A DNA stretch of 64,000 nt from an uncultured Gemmatimonadota bacterium (GCA_903882745.1 CAIRYG010000010.1:124001-188000); one strand, 5' to 3'; positions 48,599 to 57,424 are shown, counted from the stretch's first letter. Notes: a model not told the origin generated them from the letters alone. Numbers and translations: made by a program.

Positions 48599-48627
48599 AA
48601 AGTACCGTTTTCCCAAGTGGTTGGCAA
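48599..48627 (-). promoter_or_regulatory. Promoter upstream of rny
   Basis: TTGCCA (48627-48622), a 17-nt spacer and TACTTT (48604-48599). The start near 48592 leaves about 194 nt to the rny ATG. Confidence 0.6.
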
Positions 48628-48636
48628 TGCGCAGAA

Positions 48637-48667
48637 CGGGGTGTCCACCCCATAGGCGGACACCCCG
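48637..48667 (-). terminator. Terminator-like hairpin after zapA
   Basis: CGGGGTGTCC and GGACACCCCG form a perfect 10-bp stem with an 11-nt loop, 40 nt past the zapA stop. Only TTCTG follows it. Confidence 0.6.
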
Positions 48668-48706
48668 AATACAAGCCGAAGCCCAGCTGAGCGAAGCCCG
48701 TAACCG

Positions 48707-49009
48707 CTAGACAGCCTCGCCGCGCTTCCCGGGCGGTAACCACCGCCGCAGTTCGCTGCTCAGCCCCGTCATAGATTTTGCCACCTCAGCAGCGGCGTCA
48801 CGTTCGCGGAATAACTCCTCGGTGATCGACAATGCGGCCAAAATCGCCGCCTTGTGCGACTCGGTCAAACTCGCGCTCCCGATCACTTTGCGGATGGTCG
48901 CGTCCACATGGGCCGCCACCTCGCGGGTACGCTCGGGTGGCACCTCACTCTTGATCGTGTATTCCTCCCCACAGATCATGACCTTCGTGCTATGCTTGAC
49001 CGCGCTCAT
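48707..49009 (-). CDS. zapA: Cell division protein ZapA
   Basis: The 100-residue protein has the N-terminal VMICGEEYTIKSEVPPERTR and a helical tail, the ZapA pattern. It bundles FtsZ filaments at midcell. It overlaps the coiled-coil gene by 4 nt. The last gene of the infC-pheT unit. Confidence 0.85.
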   Translation of the reverse strand: MSAVKHSTKVMICGEEYTIKSEVPPERTREVAAHVDATIRKVIGSASLTESHKAAILAALSITEELFRERDAAAEVAKSMTGLSSELRRWLPPGKRGEAV

Positions 49010-49299
49010 CGCCCCTCCCCTGCATGTTGCTGGCGCAGAAAGCGGACCCGGTCGAGCATCGCCCGGGTCCGTTCAGCGGAAGACTCCAGGCGCGCTTTGA
49101 GCACCGCGTTCTCCTTTTCCAGCAAAGCCACGCGCTCCTCGGCACGGGCGTCGCCGCCACCGCCGCTCGTGGCGATGGCTTTTAAGCGCGCCTCAGCGGC
49201 CTGCGCTCGCTTTCGGAACGCGGCCAGTTCCTCGCCCAGATTACGGACGAGCAACTCCAACTCGCGGAATGCCGCGTCAGGCAGAACGGGGGACGACAC
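49006..49299 (-). CDS. Small coiled-coil protein, ZapB-like
   Basis: The 97-residue protein starts at GTG and is nearly all heptad helix (FRELELLVRNLGEELAAFRK, LEKENAVLKARLESSAERTR). It has no enzyme motif. Because it is translationally coupled to zapA (4-nt overlap) a cell-division accessory role like ZapB is a fair guess, not proven. It overlaps the pheT end by 23 nt. Confidence 0.65.
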   Translation of the reverse strand: MSSPVLPDAAFRELELLVRNLGEELAAFRKRAQAAEARLKAIATSGGGGDARAEERVALLEKENAVLKARLESSAERTRAMLDRVRFLRQQHAGEGR

Positions 49300-51724
49300 T
49301 GAGTTCCTTCTCCAGAGTCTTGAGGAGCATAGCGCGACGGCCTTCGATCTCCTTGTCGCGTAGAGTGCGTTCCGGATGACGGAAGGTCAACCGCCAGCCA
49401 ACCGAGCGCGTGCCTTCGGGGAGTCCTTTGCCGCGATATTCGTCAAAGACGACCACCGACTCGAGCAACTCGCCCGCGGTATTTCGAATCAGTGCCTCGA
49501 CCGCAGCGGCGGCGATATGCGTCGGCACCAGCAGCGCCAGATCAAACTCGGCAGCCGGCATCGCCGGGAGTGGCACATAGCGCACCGGCGCGACCGCTGG
49601 GCCACTCGTCGCCGCCGACACATACCGATGCTCCCCCTTCGGAGCTACATAGGCCACCGGCATTGCGCCGAGGGTGAGCTCAACACCGAACGCCGGCGAC
49701 GCCCAGTTGGGGGCGTCGAGGCTCGTGAGTGCCGACACATGGCCTCGCACGCTCCCATCGACCGCAACGGTCCACAGGCACTGGTCCGCACCGTCGCGCA
49801 CCGCTTCGGCAAACTCGATCGTCGCGCCCGGCCATGCGGCCTGCGCAACGCGCGTGGCGAGCGCCTTCGCGTCCCACGCGTCGAATGCCGGCGGTTTTGG
49901 CTCCGTGAAGTGCGGTGGGCGCGAGGCTCCCATCAGGAGCGCCGCCACGCGAATCTCCTCGCCTCCCACAGACTCCGCGCCGGACCCCGCAAGGAACGCG
50001 GTCCCCACTTCAAACAACCGCACATTCCCCTGCATGCGATTCAAGTTGTACTCCGCGCGGCGACTCAACGTGTCGAGCAGGTCCAGGCGCAGATATGCTT
50101 CGTCCTGCGCCAGCGGGTTGAGCACCCGCGCCTGCGATTCCGCACGCTGCGTGGTGAACGGCAAGGGGCGGACCTCGAGCAACCCGGCCGCAACGAGCGC
50201 ATCGCGCACGCGACGCCCCACGGTGTGCAACGGATGGTCGGGCACATTGCCCGGGCGCGCTCCCGTCAGCGTATCGGGAAGTCGATCGTAGCCGCGCAAA
50301 CGCGCGATCTCCTCCACGAGATCAACATCGCGTGACACGTCGTGGCGCCAGGTCGGCGCCGCAACACTCAGCGCGTCACCACTCCCCTGCACATCAAAGC
50401 CGATCGACGTGAGCAAGGCCACCACTTCGTCTGCTGGCACCGCGTCTCCAAGCAAGCGGGCTACCCGAGACGGCGCAAAACTCACGCGTGCGCGCGGCGC
50501 CGGTGCGGCGCCAACGAGCAACTTTGTCTCGACCGTTCCGCCGGCAATCTCCGCGATATACGCGGCGCCGCGCGCGAGCAACTCGGGGAGCGCGGCGTCG
50601 TCGACACCACGTTCAAAGCGGTAGCTGGCGTCGGTCGACAGGCCGAGCGCACGACGACCGCTACGAACGAGCCCCGCGTGGAAACTCGCGACTTCGAGCA
50701 GGATGTCGGTGGTCGCGTCGGTGACCTCGCTCTCACGACCACCCATGACCCCAGCAACCGCGGTGGCATGCGCGGCATCGGCAATCACCAGCATGCCCGT
50801 CGTGAGCTTGCGCTCAGTGCCGTCGAGCGTGGTGAGGGTCTCGCCAGCGGCGGCGCGCCGCACCACGATCGTCGAACCCTCAAGCTTCGAGAGGTCGAAC
50901 GCATGCATCGGGTGGCCGAAGCCGTGCAGCAGATAATTGGTGGCATCCACCACGTTGTTGATCGACCGCGAACCGATCGCCTCGAGCCGCTTGACCAACC
51001 ACTCCGGACTCGGTCCGACCTTCACGCCTCGAATGATGGCCGCTCCATAGCGCGGGCATCCCTCGCGATCATCGAGACGCACCGTGACGCCGCCCGCTGT
51101 TGCCGACGCATCGCCAACCACCGGGGCAGGAACAGCGACCGCCGCAGTCCAGTCGGCGGGTTCAACCATCGCCACACCGGTCAGGGCCGATACTTCGCGC
51201 GCGACCCCGCGATGCGAGAGCAAGTCCGGGCGGTTCGGCAACACGTCCACAACAATTCGCACATCAGAGATCGGCAACACGTCGAGCAACGGGGTGCCAG
51301 GAGCTGCCGCGGTCTCGATGGGCAGAATGCCATCGTGGTCCTGGCCGAGCCCGAGTTCACGCGCTGAGCAGAGCATGCCGTTCGAGGTAAAGCCGCGGAT
51401 TTTGCGCTTCTCAATGACGAGCCCCGCGGGCATCGTGGTGCCCGTACGCGCGAACGGATACATCGTGCCAACCGTGACGTTCGGTGCGCCGCAGACGACT
51501 TCGAGCAGTGTGCCGCTGCCGTCGTCCACCTTGTTGAACGACAGTTTGGTGTCAGGGATTTTCTCCGACTCCATCACCCGGGCAATCACGAACGACGCCA
51601 GTTCGGCGCGCGTGTGCTCGAAGCCTTCCACCGTTGCGACGTGCGCGGTCAACAGGTCGCGCACCTCGTCCGCGGAGCGGGTGTGCGGGACCAGCGTCTT
51701 GAGCCACTCGTGGGAGATGTTCAT
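49277..51724 (-). CDS. pheT: Phenylalanyl-tRNA synthetase beta subunit
   Basis: The 815-residue chain has an N-terminal tRNA-binding OB domain (GTMYPFARTGTTMPAG), the editing B3/B4 region, B5 and a C-terminal anticodon-binding FDX-ACB domain (DEYRGKGLPEGTRSVGWRLT). It overlaps pheS by 4 nt. Confidence 0.97.
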   Translation of the reverse strand: MNISHEWLKTLVPHTRSADEVRDLLTAHVATVEGFEHTRAELASFVIARVMESEKIPDTKLSFNKVDDGSGTLLEVVCGAPNVTVGTMYPFARTGTTMPAGLVIEKRKIRGFTSNGMLCSARELGLGQDHDGILPIETAAAPGTPLLDVLPISDVRIVVDVLPNRPDLLSHRGVAREVSALTGVAMVEPADWTAAVAVPAPVVGDASATAGGVTVRLDDREGCPRYGAAIIRGVKVGPSPEWLVKRLEAIGSRSINNVVDATNYLLHGFGHPMHAFDLSKLEGSTIVVRRAAAGETLTTLDGTERKLTTGMLVIADAAHATAVAGVMGGRESEVTDATTDILLEVASFHAGLVRSGRRALGLSTDASYRFERGVDDAALPELLARGAAYIAEIAGGTVETKLLVGAAPAPRARVSFAPSRVARLLGDAVPADEVVALLTSIGFDVQGSGDALSVAAPTWRHDVSRDVDLVEEIARLRGYDRLPDTLTGARPGNVPDHPLHTVGRRVRDALVAAGLLEVRPLPFTTQRAESQARVLNPLAQDEAYLRLDLLDTLSRRAEYNLNRMQGNVRLFEVGTAFLAGSGAESVGGEEIRVAALLMGASRPPHFTEPKPPAFDAWDAKALATRVAQAAWPGATIEFAEAVRDGADQCLWTVAVDGSVRGHVSALTSLDAPNWASPAFGVELTLGAMPVAYVAPKGEHRYVSAATSGPAVAPVRYVPLPAMPAAEFDLALLVPTHIAAAAVEALIRNTAGELLESVVVFDEYRGKGLPEGTRSVGWRLTFRHPERTLRDKEIEGRRAMLLKTLEKELSVVPRSA

Positions 51725-52749
51725 CGGGCGAACTGCTCCAGAAAGCGGACATCCGAATCGTAAAGAATTCGGATGTCAGGAATGCCGTGACGGGCGAGCG
51801 CGGTGCGCGCAGGCCCGAGGCCGAAGGCCCAGCCGGTGTACTTGGTGCTGTCGAGTCCCGCGGACTCGATGACCGCAGGATGCACCATGCCGCTGCCGAG
51901 GATCTCGACCCAGCCGGAGTTTTTGCAGACGGAGCACCCGCTTCCCTTGCAGACCCCGCAGAGCACGTCCATCTCGGCGCTCGGTTCGGTGAATGGAAAG
52001 TACGACGGACGAAAGCGTGTGCGCGTCGAGCCAAAGAAGCGATTCGCGAAGTGCGTCAGCGTGGCCTTGAGGTCGGCGAAGGTGATCCCTTCGTCAACCA
52101 CGAGCCCCTCAACCTGCGCGAAGGTCGGCGCGTGCGAGGCGTCAAACGGATCGCGACGATGTACGTTGCCCGGCGCAAGGATCCGGATGGGGGGCGCGTA
52201 CTGCTGCAGCGTGCGCACCTGTACGGGCGACGTGTGCGTGCGCAGCACGAGATCACCCTGCAGGTAGAGGGTATCGTGCAGATCCATCGCCGGATGATCG
52301 TCGGGGAAGTTGAGCGCCTGGAAGTTGTACCAGGTGTGCTCTGCTTCGGGTCCAAGGGCGATCGTGAATCCCAGTTCGCGGAAGATCTCTGTGATTTCGT
52401 CGATGACCTGCGACACTGGGTGCGCAGCGCCCACCCATCGACGGCGCTCCGGCATCGTGAGGTCGAGGTCTCCGCCCGACTTGGCGGCGGCCGAGAGCCC
52501 CGACTCGCGGGCGGTCAGGAGTGCTTCGACTTCGAGCTTCACGGCGTTCGCAGCTTGCCCCGCCTCACGGCGATCCTCCTTGGGGAGCTGCGGCAAGGTG
52601 GCCATGATGTCGGTGAGGCGACCGCTGGCACGCCCGACCAGGGCGTTCCGGAGGGCCGTCCAGGCGTCCAAGTCGGCGACCGCCGCAATCTGCGCGGGAG
52701 CGTCGGCGGCGAGGGCGGCGCAGGCCGCTTTGAATTCGTCGAGGGTCAC
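51721..52749 (-). CDS. pheS: Phenylalanyl-tRNA synthetase alpha subunit
   Basis: The 342-residue catalytic chain has TSPVQVRTLQQ, HRRDPFDASHAPTFAQVEGL (motif 2 region) and GWAFGLGPARTALARHGIPD (motif 3). A CxxC-type cluster CGVCKGSGCSVCKNSG near residue 255 is unusual-looking but occurs in part of the family. A terminator hairpin lies just upstream. Confidence 0.96.
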   Translation of the reverse strand: MTLDEFKAACAALAADAPAQIAAVADLDAWTALRNALVGRASGRLTDIMATLPQLPKEDRREAGQAANAVKLEVEALLTARESGLSAAAKSGGDLDLTMPERRRWVGAAHPVSQVIDEITEIFRELGFTIALGPEAEHTWYNFQALNFPDDHPAMDLHDTLYLQGDLVLRTHTSPVQVRTLQQYAPPIRILAPGNVHRRDPFDASHAPTFAQVEGLVVDEGITFADLKATLTHFANRFFGSTRTRFRPSYFPFTEPSAEMDVLCGVCKGSGCSVCKNSGWVEILGSGMVHPAVIESAGLDSTKYTGWAFGLGPARTALARHGIPDIRILYDSDVRFLEQFAR

Positions 52750-52787
52750 GGGGATCGCTCTGCGTGGGACGTGATGGGACAGGGATG

Positions 52788-52831
52788 AAAACTAACGAGC
52801 GGCAGTGCCCGTTGGGGCGCTGCCGCTCGTT
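52788..52831 (-). terminator. Attenuator/terminator hairpin between rplT and pheS
   Basis: A 17-bp stem with one G-U pair (arms 52794-52810 and 52815-52831, loop of 4) is followed on the minus strand by AGTTTTCATCCC. It ends 38 nt before the pheS start and could let only part of transcription reach pheST. No T-box or leader peptide was found. Confidence 0.7.
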
Positions 52832-52847
52832 ACCCTGCAATTTCTGC

Positions 52848-53213
52848 TTACGCAGTCACGAGGTTCGCGGCGCGCGCCTTGTCGGCGAGCAGCGCAAATG
52901 CCGTGGGGTCCTTGATGGCGAGGTCGGAGAGGATCTTACGATCGACTTCAACGCCGGCCTTCTTGAGCCCGTGCATGAAGACATTGTACGACATCTCGTG
53001 CTGACGGGCCGCCGCATTGATGCGGATGATCCACAGCTTACGGAAGTCGCGCTTCTTCGCCTTACGATCCCGGTACGCGTAGACCCAACCGCGCTCGACG
53101 GTCTCCTTGGCTGCTTTCCAAAGCTTGCTCCGGCCGCCGAACGCACCCTTGGCGGCCTTCATGATCTGCTTCTTGCGCTTCAGGCGCACCACATTGGATT
53201 TAACGCGAGGCAT
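52848..53213 (-). CDS. rplT: 50S ribosomal protein L20
   Basis: The 121-residue basic protein has the family pattern MPRVKSNVVRLKRKKQIMKA, FGGRSKLWKAAKETVERGW and WIIRINAAARQHEMSYN. L20 represses its own operon in several bacteria. It is 12 nt after rpmI. Confidence 0.98.
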   Translation of the reverse strand: MPRVKSNVVRLKRKKQIMKAAKGAFGGRSKLWKAAKETVERGWVYAYRDRKAKKRDFRKLWIIRINAAARQHEMSYNVFMHGLKKAGVEVDRKILSDLAIKDPTAFALLADKARAANLVTA

Positions 53214-53225
53214 TGATCGGTCTCC

Positions 53226-53423
53226 TTATGCCTGAAGCAGGCGCTTGAGGTTCTTGGCTTCCCCGTTCGTCGCGACAATAGTCGGACGACGGAGATTGCG
53301 CTTCCGCTTCGAGGTCTTCTTGGTCAGGATATGGCTCTTGTAAGCCTTCAGGCGGCGCACTTTGCCCGTCGCGGTGACGGAGAAGCGCTTCTTGGCGCCC
53401 TTATGGGTCTTCATCTTTGGCAT
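53226..53423 (-). CDS. rpmI: 50S ribosomal protein L35
   Basis: The 65-residue protein has [20 protein letters not shown] and [15 protein letters not shown], the full L35 signature. Confidence 0.98.
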   Translation of the reverse strand: MPKMKTHKGAKKRFSVTATGKVRRLKAYKSHILTKKTSKRKRNLRRPTIVATNGEAKNLKRLLQA

Positions 53424-53436
53424 CGTATCTCGCTCG

Positions 53437-53955
53437 TCATTTCGGCGTGAGAATCATCGTCAGCGCTTTCCCCTCGAGGCGCGCGTCCGTTTCGATCTTT
53501 GCAACATCCAGCAGTGCTTGGGCCACCCGTTCCACCACCGCACGTCCCAGCTCGGGATGTGCGATTTGACGGCCCCGGAACATCAACGTCACTTTCACCT
53601 TGTTCCCTTCCTCGAGGAAGCGCCGCGCATGGCGGGTCTTCGTTTCGAAGTCGTGGTCCTCGATGCCAGGACGATACTTCACTTCCTTGATCTGAATCAC
53701 GTGCTGCTTCTTTTTCGCCTGTCGCGCCTGCTTGGCCATTTCGAACTTGTACTTGCCGTAGTCCATGATTCGGACCACCGGCGGTCGGGCCAACGGTGCG
53801 ACTTCCACCAGGTCCAACCCAAGCTCGACAGCCTGTCCGAGCGCGACATCGACTTCCATGATTCCGAGCTGTGCCCCGTCTGCGCCGATCACCCGGACTG
53901 GGCTGATGCGGATCTGCCGGTTGACGCGCGGCGGCCGCTTCGTCGTGTCCTGAAT
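53437..53955 (-). CDS. infC: Translation initiation factor IF-3
   Basis: The protein has the IF3 N-domain ([23 protein letters not shown]) and C-domain ([28 protein letters not shown]). The best start is ATT at 53955, behind GGAGGAG with 6 nt spacing, giving 172 residues (about the usual 175-180). A TTG at 54000 gives a longer frame but adds a tail absent from IF-3. An AUU start lets IF-3 repress its own synthesis, as known in E. coli. Confidence 0.93.
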   Translation of the reverse strand: MQDTTKRPPRVNRQIRISPVRVIGADGAQLGIMEVDVALGQAVELGLDLVEVAPLARPPVVRIMDYGKYKFEMAKQARQAKKKQHVIQIKEVKYRPGIEDHDFETKTRHARRFLEEGNKVKVTLMFRGRQIAHPELGRAVVERVAQALLDVAKIETDARLEGKALTMILTPK

Positions 53956-54023
53956 ACTCGTCTCCTCCGTGGTCCAGCAAAAACAAATCGCGAACCCCAA
54001 TACCGGAGTCCGCGACGCAAATC

Positions 54024-54056
54024 ACACGACCGGGGATTCCCCGGGACGTGTCGTGT
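54024..54056 (-). other. Hairpin in the infC leader
   Basis: ACACGAC pairs with GTCGTGT around an inner CCGGGG-AAT-CCCCGG stem. It lies about 90 nt into the predicted leader and may regulate infC-rplT expression. Confidence 0.5.
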
Positions 54057-54151
54057 CGGCGACTCCTGCAGCACAACTCCGCACGAAGCGAAGAGGCCTT
54101 CAGGGTGGACTCGGCAGCCAATCCGAGTCACTTGTCCTGCGATGTCCTTCA

Positions 54152-54180
54152 AAGCTATGTCGGACGCCCACTTAGGTCAA
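54152..54180 (-). promoter_or_regulatory. infC operon promoter
   Basis: TTGACC (54180-54175), a 17-nt spacer and TAGCTT (54157-54152). The predicted start near 54145 gives a leader of about 190 nt. The 310-nt spacer 53956-54265 is otherwise without genes. Confidence 0.65.
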
Positions 54181-54265
54181 GCGGCAGGGCAACCCTTGAC
54201 GGACCCCGTCGCCGAGGGCTTCGTCCAGTGCGCCCCGTCCGCCCTCCCCCTCCCGTCCTCGATCG

Positions 54266-55741
54266 ATGCGCCGATTTCTCGTGGGTCTCGGCTCCATACT
54301 GCTTATTCTCGCGGCCATCGTCGGCGTCCGGACGGTCACCGTGACCTCGCGCCAGCTCGGCGCGCCACCAGCCGGCACTCACCGCACGGGTCCCGTCGAC
54401 AGCGTGGCGGTGGCCCAGCACCTGGCCGAAGCGGTGCGCTTCCGGACCATCTCGACGAACGACGCCACCGTCACCGCACACACAGAACTTGTGGCGCTGC
54501 AACAGTGGATGCAACGCACCTACCCCAAGCTGCACGCGACGCTGACCCGTGAGGTGATCGACGGGTCGTCCCTCCTCTATACCTGGAAGGGAACGGACCC
54601 CACGCTGAAGCCGCTCCTCCTCATGGCGCATCAGGATGTGGTGCCCGTCGACCCGGGCACCGATTCCGCCTGGACGCACCCGCCGTTCGAGGGCACCGTC
54701 GACAAGGGGACCGTATGGGGACGTGGCGCGTTCGACGACAAATCCGCCTTAGTCGGAATCCTCGAGGCCGTGGAACGGGTGGTGGCCTCAGGTGTGACCC
54801 CAACGCGCACCGTGATGCTGGCCTTCGGTCACAATGAAGAGGTGCTCGGGAGTGGTGCGGCCGCAATCGCCGATACCCTCGAACGGCGGGGACAGCTCCC
54901 GGCCTTGGTCCTCGACGAAGGCGCGGCGGTCACCCAGAAGATGTTCCCGGGAATCGACCAACCGATCGCCCTGATTGGGGTGGCAGAGAAAGGCTACCAG
55001 ACCTTCGAGCTCGCCGCGGTGAGCGGAGGTGGACACTCGTCGATGCCGCCGCGCCATTCGAGTGTTGGCCGTATTGCCCGTGCCGTGGTGGCGCTCGAAG
55101 ATCATCCGATGCCGGCGCATCGCAATGGCCCGGCGCGCGAGCTTCTCGAGTATCTCGCTCCAGAAATGCCGCTGCCCTCGCGCGCGGTGTTCGCGAACCT
55201 CTGGCTCTTTGGCCCGGTGGTCGAACGGATCTTGGCGGGAAAGAACACCACCGATGCCCTGCAACGCACGACCACGGCACCCACCATGCTGCAGGGGAGC
55301 GCGAAAGACAACGTGCTCGCCGCACGCGCCACCGCCCGGGTGAACTTCCGGCTCGCCCCAGGCGAAACGGCCGATGATGTGGAGCGACACATTCGCACCG
55401 TCGTCGCCGACGACAGCGTGACGATTACCCGCGTCGGCGTCGGGCGCGCGCCCTCGGCTGTCTCGAGCACGAACACCCCGGAGTTCCGAGTGATGCAAGA
55501 GGCGGTGGCCGGCGCATACCCCGACGCGCTCGTCGCGCCCTTCATGGTGATGGCGGGCACAGACTCGCGAAACTACTCGGGACGAGTGGCCGCCGTGTTC
55601 CGCTTCATGCCGCTGTCGCTCACCGCCGCAGAAATCGCGGGCGCGCACGGGACCAACGAGCGGGTGACCGTCGCCAACATGGCGCACGCCGTCACCTTTT
55701 ACGAAGCCCTCGTGCGCCGCTACGCGGTCGACGCGAAGTAA
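54266..55741 (+). CDS. M20-family metallopeptidase (PM20D1/carboxypeptidase-like), membrane-anchored or secreted
   Basis: The 491-residue protein has an N-terminal hydrophobic segment (FLVGLGSILLILAAIVGV). The M20 zinc site is LLMAHQDVVPVDPG, GRGAFDDKSALV and GHNEEVLGSGAA. A dimerisation domain occupies the middle and a second ligand region FMVMAGTDSRNY closes the site. Substrates of this clade include N-acyl amino acids and dipeptides; the exact one is unknown. No Shine-Dalgarno was seen. Confidence 0.88.
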   Translation: MRRFLVGLGSILLILAAIVGVRTVTVTSRQLGAPPAGTHRTGPVDSVAVAQHLAEAVRFRTISTNDATVTAHTELVALQQWMQRTYPKLHATLTREVIDGSSLLYTWKGTDPTLKPLLLMAHQDVVPVDPGTDSAWTHPPFEGTVDKGTVWGRGAFDDKSALVGILEAVERVVASGVTPTRTVMLAFGHNEEVLGSGAAAIADTLERRGQLPALVLDEGAAVTQKMFPGIDQPIALIGVAEKGYQTFELAAVSGGGHSSMPPRHSSVGRIARAVVALEDHPMPAHRNGPARELLEYLAPEMPLPSRAVFANLWLFGPVVERILAGKNTTDALQRTTTAPTMLQGSAKDNVLAARATARVNFRLAPGETADDVERHIRTVVADDSVTITRVGVGRAPSAVSSTNTPEFRVMQEAVAGAYPDALVAPFMVMAGTDSRNYSGRVAAVFRFMPLSLTAAEIAGAHGTNERVTVANMAHAVTFYEALVRRYAVDAK

Positions 55742-55747
55742 CACTGC

Positions 55748-55776
55748 GCGGCGGGCGCAACAACAGCGCCCGCCGC
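55748..55776. terminator. Bidirectional terminator between convergent genes
   Basis: GCGGCGGGCGC and GCGCCCGCCGC form a perfect 11-bp stem with a 7-nt loop, midway between the M20 and MBL genes. It lacks a clear T-tract. Confidence 0.65.
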
Positions 55777-55795
55777 ACGCGGGGCCTGTTAGGGC

Positions 55796-56686
55796 TTACT
55801 CCGCCTCGAGCGTGTAACTCTTGCCGTCGTGCCCCACACGCCCTGCACCGTGCGTCGCGTCGTGCTCAAATACCACAAGCCAGCGCTCTTCGTGCGCGCG
55901 CTTGAGCAACCACCGCTTGGACTCCAGCGTCACGAGCGGCTCCACGTCGTAGCCCATGATCCAGGGCAACGGCAGATGGTACGCGGTCGGGCAGACATCG
56001 CCGAGGAAACAGGCGATCTCCCCACCGCCGTCGATCAACACACTTTGGTGGTGCGGCACGTGGCCCGGCGTTCGCAGCACCGAGATGCCCGAGACAATAT
56101 CTCGATCGCCCTCGATCAGGTCGAGGCGCCCCGCCTCGCGAATTGCGTGCCAGTTGCGGCCGAAATAACTCGCCGCCGTGCGCTCGTTGGTGTGTGTCGC
56201 GTAGTGGTACTCTCCCGCCTGCACGACATACCGCGCATTGGGGAACGTCGCATGCACCGCTCCCGTGGCGTCGGCAAAGGTGTTGCCGCCGGCGTGGTCG
56301 AAATGCAAATGCGTGTTGATCACGAGCGACACGTCGCTGAGCCGGTGTCCAAGCTGGGCGAACCCATCTTCGAGCGCGGTGCGGGCGACGCCGTCGATCG
56401 GTGCACCGGCATTCTCGATGCCGTAGATGTCGTGGAACTTCGCGGTCTCCTTGTTCCCCGACCCGCTGTCGATCAGCACTAAACCGCTCTCGTGCTCGAT
56501 CAGCAGCACGCGCATCCCCATGGGAATGCGGTTACGGGCGTCGGCGGGCAGCCGGCGCTCCCAGAGATTCTTGGGAACAACGCCAAACATCGCGCCGCCA
56601 TCGAGTTGCTGGCCGCCGGCCTGAATCTCGTGCACCACGAAACGGCCAACGCGGCGCGTGTGGACCAACGGAGTCGGTGGAGTCAT
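55796..56686 (-). CDS. MBL-fold metallohydrolase
   Basis: The 296-residue protein has the dizinc motif NTHLHFDHAGGN (H126, H128, D130, H131), then LRTPGHVPHHQSVLIDGGG and a last histidine in FEHDATHGAG. It resembles the lactonase-like MBL clade, so lactone or thioester hydrolysis is possible, but the substrate is unknown. No ribosome site is seen; TAAGTT ends 6 nt before the ATG. Confidence 0.85.
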   Translation of the reverse strand: MTPPTPLVHTRRVGRFVVHEIQAGGQQLDGGAMFGVVPKNLWERRLPADARNRIPMGMRVLLIEHESGLVLIDSGSGNKETAKFHDIYGIENAGAPIDGVARTALEDGFAQLGHRLSDVSLVINTHLHFDHAGGNTFADATGAVHATFPNARYVVQAGEYHYATHTNERTAASYFGRNWHAIREAGRLDLIEGDRDIVSGISVLRTPGHVPHHQSVLIDGGGEIACFLGDVCPTAYHLPLPWIMGYDVEPLVTLESKRWLLKRAHEERWLVVFEHDATHGAGRVGHDGKSYTLEAE

Positions 56687-56692
56687 ATCGGA

Positions 56693-56698
56693 AACTTA
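56693..56698 (-). promoter_or_regulatory. Possible leaderless -10 of the MBL hydrolase
   Basis: TAAGTT, 6 nt, then ATG. The -35 candidate TTCCGT at 17 nt is weak. Confidence 0.45.
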
Positions 56699-56740
56699 GG
56701 AGTTGGTGGGCACGGACGGAACAGCGCGCAGCAAGCGTCG

Positions 56741-57412
56741 TTAGACGCCGTCGGCGCCGTTGGTGGCGCGCGGAATACCGCTGCGGGTGCGCCGCGCCGC
56801 GGCGGTACGTCGCGCGAGCATCCCCTGCACCTCCTCCAGCGTGTACATCCCGTCGCGCTCCGCGTCCTGGAGCAAGCCAAGGAGTACCTGGGCGGTGGCG
56901 TGCGCGTCGCCGGCGGCGCGGTGGCGTCCATCGATGGTCACGCCGTAGTGCGCGGAGACGGCATCGAGATTCCGCCGCGGCAGATGCGCGAGCAGGCGAC
57001 GGGCGAGGCGCACGGTGCACAGCTGGCCGGTGGCGAGCGCGTCGAGTGGGGTTGGTGAAACCCGCGCGAACTCGGCCGAGAGAAAGCCCCAGTCGAAGGC
57101 CGCGTTGTGGGCGACAAACACTCGGCCGACCAGCTGGGCCGCGAGTTCCCCCGCGATATCGGCAAAGGTGGGCGCGGCGACGACCATCGCGTCGTTGATG
57201 CCCGTGAGCCGAGTGATATGCCACGGAATCGGCCGCCCCGGGTTCACGAGCGAGTGAAATCCCTCGCGCACCGTGAGCCCTGGCCGATCGGGGTGCCGCT
57301 CGACAATCACCGCCGCCACCTCGGTGACGCGGTCGCCGTGGTGGGGGCTCGTGCCGGTGGTTTCTACGTCCACCACCACGAACGGGACATCAACAAAAGG
57401 GGTGCCATCCAT
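56741..57412 (-). CDS. DEDDh 3'-5' exonuclease (DnaQ-like)
   Basis: The 223-residue protein has ExoI VVVDVETTGTSPHHGDRV (D15, E17), ExoII FVAHNAAFDWGFL and ExoIII GRHRAAGDAHATAQVL, so all four acidic residues and the histidine are present. It could be a stand-alone proofreading or RNA-trimming nuclease; fusion partners such as PolC or GIY-YIG are absent. TATCTT ends 6 nt before the start. Confidence 0.88.
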   Translation of the reverse strand: MDGTPFVDVPFVVVDVETTGTSPHHGDRVTEVAAVIVERHPDRPGLTVREGFHSLVNPGRPIPWHITRLTGINDAMVVAAPTFADIAGELAAQLVGRVFVAHNAAFDWGFLSAEFARVSPTPLDALATGQLCTVRLARRLLAHLPRRNLDAVSAHYGVTIDGRHRAAGDAHATAQVLLGLLQDAERDGMYTLEEVQGMLARRTAAARRTRSGIPRATNGADGV

Positions 57413-57418
57413 GCAGGG

Positions 57419-57424
57419 AAGATA
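57419..57424 (-). promoter_or_regulatory. Possible leaderless -10 of the exonuclease gene
   Basis: TATCTT, then CCCTGC and the ATG. No Shine-Dalgarno is present. Confidence 0.45.

Larger units (their letters stand above)
48399..48706 (-). other. 308-nt zapA-rny spacer: terminator, promoter and structured leader or small RNA
   Basis: No open reading frame of note. Reading the minus strand: a terminator-like hairpin (48637-48667), a promoter (48599-48627), then about 190 nt before rny. That stretch contains an AGCGCC/GGCGCT stem with a 7-nt loop and CCAC/GTGG, AGGA/TCCT end pairings. It may be a long rny leader or an independent RNA; some bacteria have 6S RNA next to zapA, but I could not confirm a 6S fold. 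Confidence 0.4.
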
